Positions 17,170-26,092 of a DNA stretch of 64,000 nucleotides are shown here, piece by piece (position 1 is the stretch's first letter; each line of letters begins with the position of its first letter). The DNA lies in assembly GCF_014641635.1 (NCBI RefSeq), contig NZ_BMIC01000006.1:98573-162572 (forward strand). The letters are read 5' to 3'. The position numbers and the translations under genes were made by a program. The notes under the pieces are model-generated. The model saw only the letters and a program-made list of their open reading frames with translations, did not search any database and had not been told where the DNA came from. The stretch is from Aquaticitalea lipolytica (GTDB taxonomy: Bacteria; Bacteroidota; Bacteroidia; Flavobacteriales; Flavobacteriaceae).

Positions 17170-17544
17170 ATGAATAAAGCATTAACTATTATCCGAATTG
17201 TTTTCGGAATTTTAATTGCCATTTTTGGTGCAAACAAGTTTTTTAATTTCATTCCAGCTCCAGAAAATTTACCAGAAGCTGTAATGAATTATATGACAGC
17301 GCTAATGTCAACAAAAACATTGTACCTTGTTGGAGCAGTAGAGTTGTTGGCTGGCTTAACGTTTATTTTTAATAAATATGGAGCTTTAATGGCTATCATT
17401 TTAATGAGTGTTTCTATAAACGCTGTACTTTTTCACATCTATTTAAGCCCTTCAGATATTGCAGGAGCACTAATTTTATTAGTTTTAAATATTGTAATGC
17501 TTTATGCTTACAGAGACAAGTATAAAGATTTACTTGCTGTATAA
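17170..17544 (+). CDS. DoxX-like four-helix membrane protein
   Basis: A 124-residue protein starting at the ATG of M-N-K-A-L-T-I-I-R-I-V-F-G. Four hydrophobic helices, with the DoxX-type opening R-I-V-F-G-I-L-I-A-I-F-G-A-N-K-F-F and a second helix V-G-A-V-E-L-L-A-G-L, the V-E-x-x-x-G pattern typical of the family. DoxX-like proteins are membrane proteins with partly redox-related roles; no specific function can be assigned. The gene follows the macroglobulin gene by 61 bases and is closed by a strong terminator. Confidence 0.75.
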   Translation: MNKALTIIRIVFGILIAIFGANKFFNFIPAPENLPEAVMNYMTALMSTKTLYLVGAVELLAGLTFIFNKYGALMAIILMSVSINAVLFHIYLSPSDIAGALILLVLNIVMLYAYRDKYKDLLAV

Positions 17545-17547
17545 AAC

Positions 17548-17577
17548 AAAAAAGGCTTCACATTTGAAGCCTTTTTT
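17548..17577. terminator. Bidirectional rho-independent terminator
   Basis: GGCTTCA-CATT-TGAAGCC flanked by six A on the left and T on the right, giving a 13-bp stem. It sits between two convergent genes (DoxX-like and DUF4136) and can serve both strands. Confidence 0.92.
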
Positions 17578-17578
17578 T

Positions 17579-18103
17579 TTATTTCTTTTTTGGTGGATAT
17601 TTAGACAACACCTTTTCTACAATGGCTTTCATTTGTTTTTCACGTTGCTCTGGACTTGCGTTTGGGTTGTATGAACTTTCACTTACAGCTTGCCAAAACA
17701 AACCTGCTTTATTTTCATCAACAAAATCTAGAGTAATTTGACGATTGATGTTTGATTGGCCAATTGGTATTCCTATTGAAATGCCTCCTCCAACATTTCC
17801 TCCACCTCCACCAACACCTAAACCAACATTATTACGTTGTGCGCCATGAAATTCATTAGTTTTTATATCTACGTAAAAGTCTGGAGTATCTGAAATTGAA
17901 AGCCCTATTGCCTGCATTTTTAAGTTCAAAGCATCAATAAATCGTTTGGTGTCTAACTCACTTAAACCCGTTTCCATTTGTGAATAATAATTGTAGGTTT
18001 TGTAAGTAGAAAAATCTGCTGTTTTTTCGTAATCGTAATTAACATAAATTGGTGCGCAAGAAACAACTAGCACCAATAATAGTATTGTTATAAATGATTT
18101 CAT
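17579..18103 (-). CDS. DUF4136 lipoprotein
   Basis: A 174-residue protein with a lipoprotein signal (L-L-L-V-L-V-V-S-C, Cys16 as the lipid site). The DUF4136 body is recognisable: Y-D-Y-E-K-T-A-D-F-S-T-Y-K-T-Y near the start, a Gly-rich middle (five Gly in a row in the centre), and the end with A-I-V-E-K-V-L-S-K-Y-P-P-K. The family is widespread in envelope lipoproteins of Gram-negative bacteria, with no known activity. It lies 52 bases downstream of obg on the same strand. Confidence 0.85.
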   Translation of the reverse strand: MKSFITILLLVLVVSCAPIYVNYDYEKTADFSTYKTYNYYSQMETGLSELDTKRFIDALNLKMQAIGLSISDTPDFYVDIKTNEFHGAQRNNVGLGVGGGGGNVGGGISIGIPIGQSNINRQITLDFVDENKAGLFWQAVSESSYNPNASPEQREKQMKAIVEKVLSKYPPKKK

Positions 18104-18155
18104 GGCTTTTTATTTTAAAGATAATGAAAAAATTAAAGCCAATATAAAATGCTGT

Positions 18156-19151
18156 TTAGTTAAGCATTTTCCAGAGTTTATCTTTTAACTCAGTTATACC
18201 TTGTTGTGCTACTGAAGAAATAAACATATAATCTATAGGAAGCTCTTTATCTAGCTCTACTTTGAGTTCTGCTTTAAGTTCATCGTCTAACATATCACAT
18301 TTTGAAATAGCAATAAGTCGGTCTTTATCTAGCATTTCAGGATTATAACGACGTAATTCATCTAACAGAATATCGTATTGCTTTTTTATGTCTTTAGCAT
18401 CAGCAGGAATAAGAAATAAAAGGATTGAGTTACGCTCTATATGACGTAAAAAATAGTGCCCAAGGCCTTTACCTTCAGCAGCTCCTTCAATAATTCCAGG
18501 AATATCTGCCATAACAAAAGTTTGAAAATCGCGATATTGAACAATTCCCAAATTAGGCTTTAAGGTTGTAAACTCATAATCTGCAATTTTTGGTTTTGCA
18601 GAAGTAATAACAGATAAAAGTGTTGATTTACCTGCATTTGGGAACCCAACTAAACCAACATCAGCTAAAACCTTAAGTTCCATTAAGATTTCTTTTTCTT
18701 GCTTTGGTATTCCAGGTTGAGCGTATCGTGGTGTTTGGTTGGTAGAAGTTCTAAAATGCCAGTTTCCTAAGCCTCCCATTCCACCTTCTACTACAATTTT
18801 TTCTTGGTTATGCTCTGTAATCTCAAAAAGTATATCATTTGATTCAGCATCTCTAACCACAGTTCCTAAAGGCACATCTATGTACTCGTCTTGACCATCA
18901 GCACCTGTGCTTCTGCTTTTACTACCATGTTCTCCATGACCAGCTTGCACATGCTTTTTAAATTTTAAGTGTAGTAATGTCCAAAGGTTTTCGTTTCCTC
19001 TAATAATCACATGACCTCCTCGTCCTCCATCACCTCCATCTGGTCCTCCTTTGGTAACAAACTTTTCGCGATGTAAATGCATTGATCCTTTTCCTCCATT
19101 TCCAGAAGTAACATACATTTTTACATAGTCAACAAAATTCCCTTCAGTCAT
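18156..19151 (-). CDS. obg: GTPase Obg/CgtA
   Basis: A 331-residue Obg protein. The Gly-rich Obg fold covers about residues 1-160 ([12 protein letters not shown] motif), followed by the G domain with P-loop G-F-P-N-A-G-K-S-T near residue 165, switch region D-I-P-G-I-I-E-G-A, and S-K-C-D for base recognition. The variable C-terminal extension of some Obg proteins is absent, which is common in this phylum. It binds the large ribosomal subunit and is essential for ribosome maturation in studied bacteria. The next gene upstream on the same strand is the hpt-adk fusion, 67 bases away. Confidence 0.96.
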   Translation of the reverse strand: MTEGNFVDYVKMYVTSGNGGKGSMHLHREKFVTKGGPDGGDGGRGGHVIIRGNENLWTLLHLKFKKHVQAGHGEHGSKSRSTGADGQDEYIDVPLGTVVRDAESNDILFEITEHNQEKIVVEGGMGGLGNWHFRTSTNQTPRYAQPGIPKQEKEILMELKVLADVGLVGFPNAGKSTLLSVITSAKPKIADYEFTTLKPNLGIVQYRDFQTFVMADIPGIIEGAAEGKGLGHYFLRHIERNSILLFLIPADAKDIKKQYDILLDELRRYNPEMLDKDRLIAISKCDMLDDELKAELKVELDKELPIDYMFISSVAQQGITELKDKLWKMLN

Positions 19152-19162
19152 CGTGTAGTTAT

Positions 19163-19187
19163 TTTTTCGTTTCCGAGAAAGCGGAAA
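19163..19187 (-). terminator. Weak terminator-like hairpin after hpt-adk
   Basis: TTTCCG-AGAAAG-CGGAAA, a 6-bp stem; on the minus strand it is followed by CG and six A, then T-poor sequence, so it lacks a real T-run. It may attenuate rather than end transcription between hpt-adk and obg. Confidence 0.3.
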
Positions 19188-19218
19188 ATCTTTATCATTT
19201 ATTGAATTAGAAAAGTTA

Positions 19219-20328
19219 CTATAACTTATCTATAACAGCGCTTAATCGTTCTGTAATTTGATCGATACTTCCAACACCGTCAACTCCATAATATTTGTTT
19301 TGTGCTGAATAGTAGTCTTTAAGTATTGCTGTTTTATTGTAGTATTCTTTTATTCTATTTCTGATGATGCTTTCATCGGCATCATCTGGTCTTCCGCTAG
19401 TTTTACCTCTTTCTAATAATCGTTTAACTAACACCTCATCATCAACCTCTAAAGCAATCATTGCGTTTATTTCTGAATCTTTTTCATTAAGTAGTACATC
19501 TAATGCTTTTGCTTGTGCATTTGTACGAGGAAATCCATCAAAAATAAATCCTTTAGCATCAGCATTTTTCTCAACTTCAGCATTTAACATGTCAATAGTA
19601 ACTTGGTCTGGAACCAATTGCCCTTTATCCATATACGACTTAGCTAACATTCCTAAAGCTGTTTCATTTTTTATATTGTAACGAAACACATCTCCTGTAG
19701 AAATATGCACTAAATTATATTTTTCTTTTAAAAAGTTGGCTTGTGTCCCTTTTCCTGCTCCTGGAGGTCCAAATAGCACTAAATTTGTCATGTGTTGTGT
19801 TGTTTTTAATTGGTATATTTCAGGTAAATCTCTTCCTAATCCGTCAAAATCTAATCCGTAACCAACTATAAATTTATTAGGTATTTTCATACCAACGTAA
19901 TGTAGCTTGTAATCTTTTTTATAAGCTTCAGGCTTGTAAAACAGTGTTGCAATTTTAAGTTCTTTTACGTTTTCATTTCTAAAAATGCGATGAACCTCTT
20001 CTAAAGTATTACCAGAATCGATAATATCTTCAAGGATTACTACTGTTCTCCCAGTTAAATCTTGTGTCAAACCAATTAAGCGCTGTATGTCTTCTGTTGA
20101 TTTTACACCTTCGTAAGAAGCAAGCTTGATAAAGGTTACTTCACAAGGCTTTGGATATTTTTTTACAAAATCACTAACAAACATAAATGAGCCATTTAAA
20201 ATTCCAATAAATACTGGAATTTCATCTTTCAAATCTTTAGCAACTTCAATTGCCATTCTCTGAACTGTTTGTTCAATTTCTTTTTCAGAAATAAATGGTT
20301 TAAAGTATAAATCGTGAAGCTTAATCAA
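19219..20328 (-). CDS. Fused hypoxanthine phosphoribosyltransferase / adenylate kinase
   Basis: One frame of 369 residues holds two complete enzymes. Residues 1-175: a phosphoribosyltransferase with the PRPP loop [10 protein letters not shown] (residues 99-108). Residues 180-369: an adenylate kinase with P-loop [10 protein letters not shown] (187-196), S-T-G-D-V-F-R, G-F-P-R-T, and a short-type lid lacking zinc cysteines. The first part would make IMP/GMP from hypoxanthine/guanine, the second interconverts ATP, ADP and AMP. The start is a TTG (M-I-K-L-H-D-L-Y-F), since no ATG lies upstream in a sensible place. Met180 sits exactly where a free adenylate kinase would begin. Divergent from purK, so both face a shared promoter region. 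Confidence 0.9.
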   Translation of the reverse strand: MIKLHDLYFKPFISEKEIEQTVQRMAIEVAKDLKDEIPVFIGILNGSFMFVSDFVKKYPKPCEVTFIKLASYEGVKSTEDIQRLIGLTQDLTGRTVVILEDIIDSGNTLEEVHRIFRNENVKELKIATLFYKPEAYKKDYKLHYVGMKIPNKFIVGYGLDFDGLGRDLPEIYQLKTTQHMTNLVLFGPPGAGKGTQANFLKEKYNLVHISTGDVFRYNIKNETALGMLAKSYMDKGQLVPDQVTIDMLNAEVEKNADAKGFIFDGFPRTNAQAKALDVLLNEKDSEINAMIALEVDDEVLVKRLLERGKTSGRPDDADESIIRNRIKEYYNKTAILKDYYSAQNKYYGVDGVGSIDQITERLSAVIDKL

Positions 20329-20424
20329 TGTTCTAATAATTTTTAAAGTGGCAAAGATAATCAATAGATTAAGTAATACCCATTTTTGATTTACGATTTT
20401 TATATAGAGTTGTATTTTTAAATG

Positions 20425-20432
20425 TATTTTTG
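20425..20432 (+). promoter_or_regulatory. -7 promoter box of purK-purE
   Basis: TATTTTTG, matching TAnnTTTG, 29 bases before the purK start codon. A -33 element at the ideal distance is not obvious. Confidence 0.5.
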
Positions 20433-20460
20433 CAGAAACCAAAAGAATCTGCAACAAAAA

Positions 20461-21615
20461 ATGAGCTATTTTTCTTCAAATTTTAAACTTGGTATTCTTG
20501 GTGGTGGACAATTAGGTAAAATGTTGCTTAATGAAACCAGAAAGTTTGATATTTATACTTGCGTATTAGATGCTAGTGATGAAGCACCTTGCAAAATTGC
20601 CTGTAACGAATTTTATAAAGGTGATTTATTAGACTACAAAACCGTTTATGAGTTCGGAAAAAAAGTAGATGTATTAACTTTTGAAATTGAGAATGTTAAT
20701 GTTGATGCACTTGAAACTTTAGAAAAAGAAGGTATTAAAGTATATCCATCTTCAAAAACACTCCGAACAATTCAAAATAAAGCCACTCAAAAATTATTTT
20801 ATTTAGACCACAACATCCCAACTGCAGCATTTTCTCGTTTTGCATATACTTCAGAAATTGAAGACGCAATATCAAACGGAGGATTACAATTCCCATTTGT
20901 ATGGAAAAGTGCACAATTTGGCTATGATGGAAATGGTGTAAAAGTTGTTAGAACAATTGATGACTTAAAAGATTTACCAAATACAGAGTGCATTGCTGAA
21001 GCTATGATTCCTTTTAAAAATGAACTCGCAGTAATAGTTAGCCGAAATGTAAAAGGTGATATAAAAACATATCCTGTTGTTGAAATGGAGTTTCATCCAG
21101 AAGCCAACCAAGTAGAATATGTTATTTGTCCTGCGCGAATTGATAAAGAAGTTGCCAAAAAGGCTCAAGACATTGCTTTAAAAGTGTCAAATGCTTTTAA
21201 CCATGTTGGCTTATTGGCTGTTGAAATGTTTCAAACAAAAGATGATGAAATATTAGTAAACGAAGTTGCTCCAAGACCACACAATTCTGGTCACCAAACT
21301 ATTGAAGCAAGTTATACTTCACAATTTGAACAACATTTAAGAGCTATTTTAAATTTACCTTTAGGAAATACAGATAGTAAAGTTGCAGGAATTATGGTAA
21401 ATTTGGTTGGAGCTGAAGGCTATAATGGAAACGTGTTATATAAAAACATTGAAACCATAATGGATATGAATGGTGTAACACCTCATATTTATGGTAAAAA
21501 ACAAACAAGACCATTTCGCAAAATGGGACATGTAACCATTGTAAATGAAAATTTAAACGAAGCGCGAAAAGTTGCAGAAACAGTGAAGAATACTATTAAA
21601 GTTATAAGTGAATAA
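20461..21615 (+). CDS. purK: 5-(carboxyamino)imidazole ribonucleotide synthase
   Basis: A 384-residue ATP-grasp enzyme beginning at the ATG of M-S-Y-F-S-S-N-F-K-L-G-I-L-G-G-G-Q-L-G; the frame extends upstream but that part overlaps the promoter. PurK hallmarks include G-G-G-Q-L-G-K-M near residue 15, N-K-A-T-Q-K-L-F, the ATP-grasp loop W-K-S-A-Q-F-G-Y-D-G-N-G and N-E-V-A-P-R-P-H-N-S-G-H near residue 275. It converts AIR, bicarbonate and ATP to N5-CAIR in purine synthesis. purE follows after 2 bases. Confidence 0.96.
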   Translation: MSYFSSNFKLGILGGGQLGKMLLNETRKFDIYTCVLDASDEAPCKIACNEFYKGDLLDYKTVYEFGKKVDVLTFEIENVNVDALETLEKEGIKVYPSSKTLRTIQNKATQKLFYLDHNIPTAAFSRFAYTSEIEDAISNGGLQFPFVWKSAQFGYDGNGVKVVRTIDDLKDLPNTECIAEAMIPFKNELAVIVSRNVKGDIKTYPVVEMEFHPEANQVEYVICPARIDKEVAKKAQDIALKVSNAFNHVGLLAVEMFQTKDDEILVNEVAPRPHNSGHQTIEASYTSQFEQHLRAILNLPLGNTDSKVAGIMVNLVGAEGYNGNVLYKNIETIMDMNGVTPHIYGKKQTRPFRKMGHVTIVNENLNEARKVAETVKNTIKVISE

Positions 21616-21617
21616 TT

Positions 21618-22100
21618 ATGAGTAAAGTTGGAATTATTATGGGAAGCAAAAGTGACCTCCCAGTAATGCAAGAAGCTATAGATATTTTAAAAGGGTTTGA
21701 TATCGTTGTTGAAGTAGATATTGTTTCAGCACATCGTACACCTGAAAAAATGTTTGATTATGGTAAAAATGCTCATACAAGAGGTTTTTCAGTTATTATA
21801 GCTGGAGCTGGTGGAGCTGCGCATTTACCTGGAATGATTGCCTCACTAACACCATTACCTGTAATTGGAGTTCCTGTAAAAAGTAGCAACTCTATTGATG
21901 GTTGGGATTCTGTACTTTCAATATTACAAATGCCTGGAGGAGTTCCTGTAGCTACTGTAGCTTTAAATGGCGCAAAAAATGCTGGAATTTTAGCTGCTCA
22001 AATTATTGGTAGTTCAGACCAATGTGTTTTAGACAAAATAATTGTTTATAAAGAAGGTTTAAAAGCTAAAGTTATTGAATCCTCAAAAGATTTAATTTAA
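21618..22100 (+). CDS. purE: N5-CAIR mutase
   Basis: A 160-residue class I PurE: M-G-S-K-S-D-L-P-V-M near the start, the S-A-H-R-T-P loop with its catalytic His, and the G-A-G-G-A-A-H-L-P-G phosphate loop. It rearranges N5-CAIR to CAIR, the step after PurK. The two genes are tightly coupled (2-base gap) and ended by the hairpin at 22101. Confidence 0.96.
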   Translation: MSKVGIIMGSKSDLPVMQEAIDILKGFDIVVEVDIVSAHRTPEKMFDYGKNAHTRGFSVIIAGAGGAAHLPGMIASLTPLPVIGVPVKSSNSIDGWDSVLSILQMPGGVPVATVALNGAKNAGILAAQIIGSSDQCVLDKIIVYKEGLKAKVIESSKDLI

Positions 22101-22126
22101 AAAACCCCGACTTACGTCGAGGTTTT
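22101..22126 (+). terminator. Terminator of purK-purE
   Basis: AAAACC-C-CGAC-TTAC-GTCG-A-GGTTTT directly after the purE stop codon: a stem of about 11 bp with one mismatch. The T-run is short (four T). Confidence 0.75.
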
Positions 22127-22303
22127 AAAGCTATTAATCAATTATTTATCAGAGTCTTATACGGACACTTCTATATAATCTTCGGCAAAAATAATAATAT
22201 ATTTCAAAATATACGTAAAAATTAAGTTAATTATCAGAAAATCAATTATATAGTAAGAATTTTATCACACTTTACAACGTAAAAGTTTACATCGCATAAA
22301 AAA
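22127..22303. other. Spacer upstream of the M3 peptidase gene
   Basis: AT-rich, 177 bases. No convincing TAnnTTTG box or hairpin seen. Confidence 0.35.
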
Positions 22304-24337
22304 ATGAATATCCTTAACAGTCCTTTTAATACACCTTATAATACAGCTCCTTTTTCAAAAATTAAAGACGAGCATTTTCTCGATGCATTTAAAATTGCCA
22401 TTGAAAAAGCTAAAGCTGAAATTGATGCAATTGTAAATAATACAGAATTACCAAGCTTTAGCAATACTATTGAAGCATTAGATTTTTCTGGGCATGAATT
22501 AGATAGAATTTCTAGTATTTTCTTTAATCTGAATTCTGCTGAAACTAATGACACTATTCAAAAAATAGCACAAGATGTTTCGCCTTTGCTATCAGAATTT
22601 AGTAATGATATTCGTTTAAATGAAGATTTATTTAAACGTGTAAAAGCGGTTTATGATACAAAAGATGATTTAGATTTAACTACTGAACAGAAAACGCTTC
22701 TAGACAAAAAATACAAAAGTTTTTCTCGTAATGGTGCAAATCTATCAGAAGATAAAAAGAAAAAATTACGTGAAATTGATAAAGAATTAAGCAAACTAAA
22801 ATTAAAATTTGGTGAAAATGTATTAGCAGAAACTAACAATTTTGAAATGCTAATAACAGATGAGAAAGATTTAGCAGGTTTACCAGAAGGAACCATAGAA
22901 GCAGCACATCAATTAGCAGAATCAAAAGACAAAGAAGGCTGGTTATTTACTTTAGATTATCCAAGTTATATTCCGTTTATGACTTATGCTGATAATAGAG
23001 AGTTAAGAAAAAAACTTGCTATAGCTGCAGGTAAGAAAGCATTTAAAGGTAATGCTTTAGATAACCAAACTAATGTTTTAAATATTGCTAAACTTCGTTT
23101 TGAACGTGCTCAATTATTAGGCTACAAAACACATGCGCATTTTGTTTTAGAAGAACGTATGGCTAAAACACCTCAAAAAGTTGAAGCATTTTTAAACGAA
23201 TTACTTGAAAAAGCTAAACCTGCTGCACAACAAGAATTTTCTCAACTTCAAAAGTTTGCTAAAGATTTAGATGGTATTGAGCAACTAGAAAAATGGGATT
23301 CTGCATATTATGCAGAAAAGCTAAAACAGAAGTTATTTAATATAGATGACGAAAAACTAAAACCATATTTTAAGCTAGAAAATGTAATAAACGGTGTGTT
23401 TAGTGTTGCTAATAAGCTATACGATTTACATTTTGAAACCATTACTAGCATTGACAAATACCATGATGATGTACTAACCTATAAAGTAACAAATGGAAAT
23501 GGAGATTTGGTTTCAGTTTTTTATGCCGATTTTTTCCCAAGACCAGGAAAGCGTAATGGCGCATGGATGACGTCTTTTAAATCTCAAAGTATAAAAAATG
23601 GTGTTAATGACAGACCACACATTTCTATAGTTTGCAATTTTACAAAACCAACAAAAAGTAAACCTTCATTACTAACATTTAATGAAGTTACAACTCTGTT
23701 TCATGAGTTTGGACATGCACTTCATGGCATGCTAGCCAACACAACTTACCCAAGCTTATCTGGCACAAGTGTGTATTGGGATTTTGTAGAGTTACCAAGC
23801 CAAGTGTTAGAAAACTGGTGTTACGAAAAAGAAGCTTTAGAGTTGTTTGCTACACATTATGAAACAGGAGAATTAATTCCTATGGAATTAGTATCAAAAA
23901 TAAAAGAATCATCAACTTTTCATGAAGGTATGCAAACATTGCGTCAGTTAAGCTTTGGTTTATTAGATATGAGCTGGCATGGTGTTGATCCTACTTCAAT
24001 TAAAGATGTAAAATCACACGAATTCAATGCTTTTAAAGACACTCAATTATTTCCAGATGTTGAAGAAAATTGTATGAGCACTTCGTTTTCTCATATTTTT
24101 CAAGGTGGTTATTCTTCAGGTTACTATAGCTATAAATGGGCTGAAGTGCTTGATGCAGATGCTTTTGAATTTTTTAAAGAAGAAGGTATTTTTAATTCTT
24201 CTGTTGCCAAAAAATTTAAAGACAATGTATTGTCGCAAGGCGGAACAGAAGACCCAATGGTTTTATACAAACGCTTTAGAGGTAAAGAGCCAAAACCAGA
24301 TGCTTTATTGAAAAGAGCAGGATTGATTGAAAGTTAA
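22304..24337 (+). CDS. M3 family metallopeptidase (peptidyl-dipeptidase/oligopeptidase A type)
   Basis: A 677-residue soluble enzyme without a signal peptide. The zinc site H467-E468-F-G-H471 followed by A-L-H-G is the M3 signature, and the third ligand region W-D-F-V-E-L-P-S-Q lies about 25 residues on. The long N-terminal helical part and the C-terminal G-G-Y-S-S-G-Y-Y-S-Y loop, with the substrate-binding tyrosines, agree with Dcp/OpdA enzymes, which degrade oligopeptides in the cytoplasm. It stands alone; the next gene has its own promoter, which begins inside the 3' end of this frame. Confidence 0.93.
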   Translation: MNILNSPFNTPYNTAPFSKIKDEHFLDAFKIAIEKAKAEIDAIVNNTELPSFSNTIEALDFSGHELDRISSIFFNLNSAETNDTIQKIAQDVSPLLSEFSNDIRLNEDLFKRVKAVYDTKDDLDLTTEQKTLLDKKYKSFSRNGANLSEDKKKKLREIDKELSKLKLKFGENVLAETNNFEMLITDEKDLAGLPEGTIEAAHQLAESKDKEGWLFTLDYPSYIPFMTYADNRELRKKLAIAAGKKAFKGNALDNQTNVLNIAKLRFERAQLLGYKTHAHFVLEERMAKTPQKVEAFLNELLEKAKPAAQQEFSQLQKFAKDLDGIEQLEKWDSAYYAEKLKQKLFNIDDEKLKPYFKLENVINGVFSVANKLYDLHFETITSIDKYHDDVLTYKVTNGNGDLVSVFYADFFPRPGKRNGAWMTSFKSQSIKNGVNDRPHISIVCNFTKPTKSKPSLLTFNEVTTLFHEFGHALHGMLANTTYPSLSGTSVYWDFVELPSQVLENWCYEKEALELFATHYETGELIPMELVSKIKESSTFHEGMQTLRQLSFGLLDMSWHGVDPTSIKDVKSHEFNAFKDTQLFPDVEENCMSTSFSHIFQGGYSSGYYSYKWAEVLDADAFEFFKEEGIFNSSVAKKFKDNVLSQGGTEDPMVLYKRFRGKEPKPDALLKRAGLIES

Positions 24338-24356
24338 AATTTTTACAGTATTTTTG
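24327..24356 (+). promoter_or_regulatory. Promoter of the sigma-factor gene
   Basis: TTG at 24327-24329, 19-base spacer, TATTTTTG at 24349-24356. The -33 element lies inside the last codons of the M3 peptidase gene. Predicted start site about 24363, 16 bases before the chosen ATG, which argues against the TTG start at 24364. Confidence 0.65.
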
Positions 24357-24378
24357 AAATAAATTGCTAAAACAGAAA

Positions 24379-24930
24379 ATGCCTAACCATCAAATAAATC
24401 CCAATAAATGGATAGACTTGTATTCTGACTATCTCTTTAATTATACTATTTCACGAGTAAATGATAGAGAGATTGCCAAGGATCTTGTTCAGGATGCTTT
24501 TTTTGCTGGTTTAAAATCAATGAAAAACTTTAAGGGTGAAGCAAGCGAACGTACATGGCTAATTTCAATTTTAAAGCGAAAAATTATTGATTATTATAGA
24601 AAAATAAACTCTAACAAAGGAAAAGCCGAAGTTAGAATGAGTTATTCAGCTGATGAAAACGAAGGCGATTGGTTAGAAGAACGTGTTGCTGATCCTTTTG
24701 ACAAAACAGCCGAAGATGTAATTGAAAATACCGAACTTGGTGATGCTATTTATGATTGTTTAAGCAAATTACCAGAAAAACAAGCAACAGTATTTAGAAT
24801 GAAAACTATTGAAGGTTTAGAAACAGAAACAATTTGTAATGAATTAAATATCACTGCGTCTAACCTATGGGTAATTATACATAGAGCCAGAATATCAATG
24901 GCTGAATGTATGGAAAAAAACTGGTTTTAA
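24379..24930 (+). CDS. RNA polymerase sigma-70 family factor (ECF-like)
   Basis: A 183-residue factor with region 2 (W-I-D-L-Y-S-D-Y-L-F-N-Y-T-I-S-R-V-N-D-R-E-I-A-K-D region near residues 10-35, with D-L-V-Q-D-A-F-F) and region 4 (L-P-E-K-Q-A-T-V-F-R-M-K then the L-N-I-T-A-S-N-L-W-V helix-turn-helix). The W-V-I-I-H-R-A-R ending is typical of the one-per-genome Bacteroidota group described as TIGR02943. The next gene encodes a small Cys-containing protein 5 bases downstream, the usual place of the anti-sigma partner. Confidence 0.9.
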   Translation: MPNHQINPNKWIDLYSDYLFNYTISRVNDREIAKDLVQDAFFAGLKSMKNFKGEASERTWLISILKRKIIDYYRKINSNKGKAEVRMSYSADENEGDWLEERVADPFDKTAEDVIENTELGDAIYDCLSKLPEKQATVFRMKTIEGLETETICNELNITASNLWVIIHRARISMAECMEKNWF

Positions 24931-24935
24931 TTAAA

Positions 24936-25193
24936 ATGAAAAAAAATCTACTTTTCATATCATGTGAAGAAGCCAAGCTTATTTGTGATAGAGCACAGTA
25001 TAATGAAGCAACTTTATGGGAAAAGATAAAATTGAATTTACGATACACTTGGTGTCGTATTACAAGAGCATATGTAAAGAAAAACAAAAAGCTAACTGAA
25101 GCTATTAAATCTTCTAATGTGCAGTGTTTAAAACAAAATGAACGTCAGGAGCTACATGAACAGCTTAAGCATCAATTAAAAAATCAAGATTAA
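24936..25193 (+). CDS. Small putative anti-sigma partner protein
   Basis: An 85-residue protein starting at the ATG of M-K-K-N-L-L-F-I-S-C. Cys10 and Cys17 (S-C-E-E-A-K-L-I-C-D) lie in the arrangement of zinc-binding anti-sigma N-termini, followed by a basic helix and a charged C-terminal helix; there is no membrane segment. Its position 5 bases after the sigma gene is the main reason for the call. Its last 18 bases overlap the end of the convergent UbiA-like gene. Confidence 0.65.
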   Translation: MKKNLLFISCEEAKLICDRAQYNEATLWEKIKLNLRYTWCRITRAYVKKNKKLTEAIKSSNVQCLKQNERQELHEQLKHQLKNQD

Positions 25194-26006
25194 TAACAAC
25201 CAAAAAATCGGGATACCTTCAACCCAAAAAGAGCTATAATACCTTCCTTGATTTACTCTTGCAAAAACTAAAAGCAAAAGCATCACAATTGTAATAATTA
25301 GTGATACAGTAATTTGTATCGGACTCAATTCATCTTTAAAAAATTCTAAAAAGAAAAATAACATTCCTAATAAAACACCTATTGTTTTTGTTTTTTTAAT
25401 GCCTATTTTTTGAGGTATTGTAGCCAGTTTCAAACTATCAAATTGAAGGTCTCGTATCTCAAAAGGTAACATTAAAATTATAACAACAATAAATCTCTGT
25501 ATTAATGTTAAAGTAACATCTGTATTAATATTGTGCTCTACGTTAATTAATGGCAAGATAACTGTTACACCTGCCCAAACTAAAGCAATAACATATACTT
25601 TTAATCCTCCTATACTTCTTAAGTTTTTTTGAGAATCCATAAATAAATATTTAGGCAAAAAAGGAATTGCATACAAAAATGTTAAAACACAAAAAGCAGC
25701 AATAAAAAGCAATGTCTTAAATTGTAACTGTAATGCTAAATAGCACATAATTACAAAACACATAAAAGAGAATGCTTGTATAACCTGAAGCCATTTTGCA
25801 AGACTTCGATGATGAAATTTTGCTATTCCAAAGTACTTAACAAAATTATATCCTGTTATAGACGCAAAAAATATAAAATATAAAAGGGTCTTATCAAAAT
25901 CAATATCAAACTCTAAAAGTGTAATCCACGCTAAGCAAAACACAGCTAAAGCAACGTGAATACTGCTGTTGATATAAAAATCGAAAACAGACTTTAAATA
26001 CTTCAT
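25176..26006 (-). CDS. UbiA-like polytopic membrane protein
   Basis: A 276-residue protein with about eight to nine hydrophobic helices. The second half keeps the UbiA-type pattern P-F-E-I-R-D-L-Q-F-D-S-L-K near residue 185, which resembles the second Asp-rich motif, and the later I-G-I-K-K-T-K. The place of the first motif (usually N-D-x-x-D) reads I-T-G-Y-N-F-V-K-Y, without aspartates, so prenyl transfer is doubtful. Many Flavobacteriaceae carry such a protein of unknown role. Convergent with, and overlapping by 18 bases, the small anti-sigma gene. Confidence 0.65.
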   Translation of the reverse strand: MKYLKSVFDFYINSSIHVALAVFCLAWITLLEFDIDFDKTLLYFIFFASITGYNFVKYFGIAKFHHRSLAKWLQVIQAFSFMCFVIMCYLALQLQFKTLLFIAAFCVLTFLYAIPFLPKYLFMDSQKNLRSIGGLKVYVIALVWAGVTVILPLINVEHNINTDVTLTLIQRFIVVIILMLPFEIRDLQFDSLKLATIPQKIGIKKTKTIGVLLGMLFFFLEFFKDELSPIQITVSLIITIVMLLLLVFARVNQGRYYSSFWVEGIPIFWLLLILIF

Positions 26007-26010
26007 TATA

Positions 26011-26018
26011 CAAAAGTA
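26011..26018 (-). promoter_or_regulatory. -7 box of the UbiA-like gene, possibly leaderless
   Basis: Minus-strand TACTTTTG, matching TAnnTTTG, only 4 bases before the ATG. Transcription would begin at or next to the start codon. Confidence 0.35.
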
Positions 26019-26092
26019 AGCAATGTGTTAATAAGAGTGCGAATTGGTTAAAAACTTTAGTTTTTGTTAACCAAAATTCTTCAATATTTACG

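Noticed and set aside
17790..17840. Gly-rich run in the DUF4136 lipoprotein as a frameshift sign
   Set aside because: The reading frame continues with recognisable DUF4136 sequence on both sides.
20329..20457. N-terminal extension of the hpt-adk fusion
   Set aside because: It runs into the purK promoter and codes for a hydrophobic stretch with no family similarity; the phosphoribosyltransferase fold begins at the TTG.
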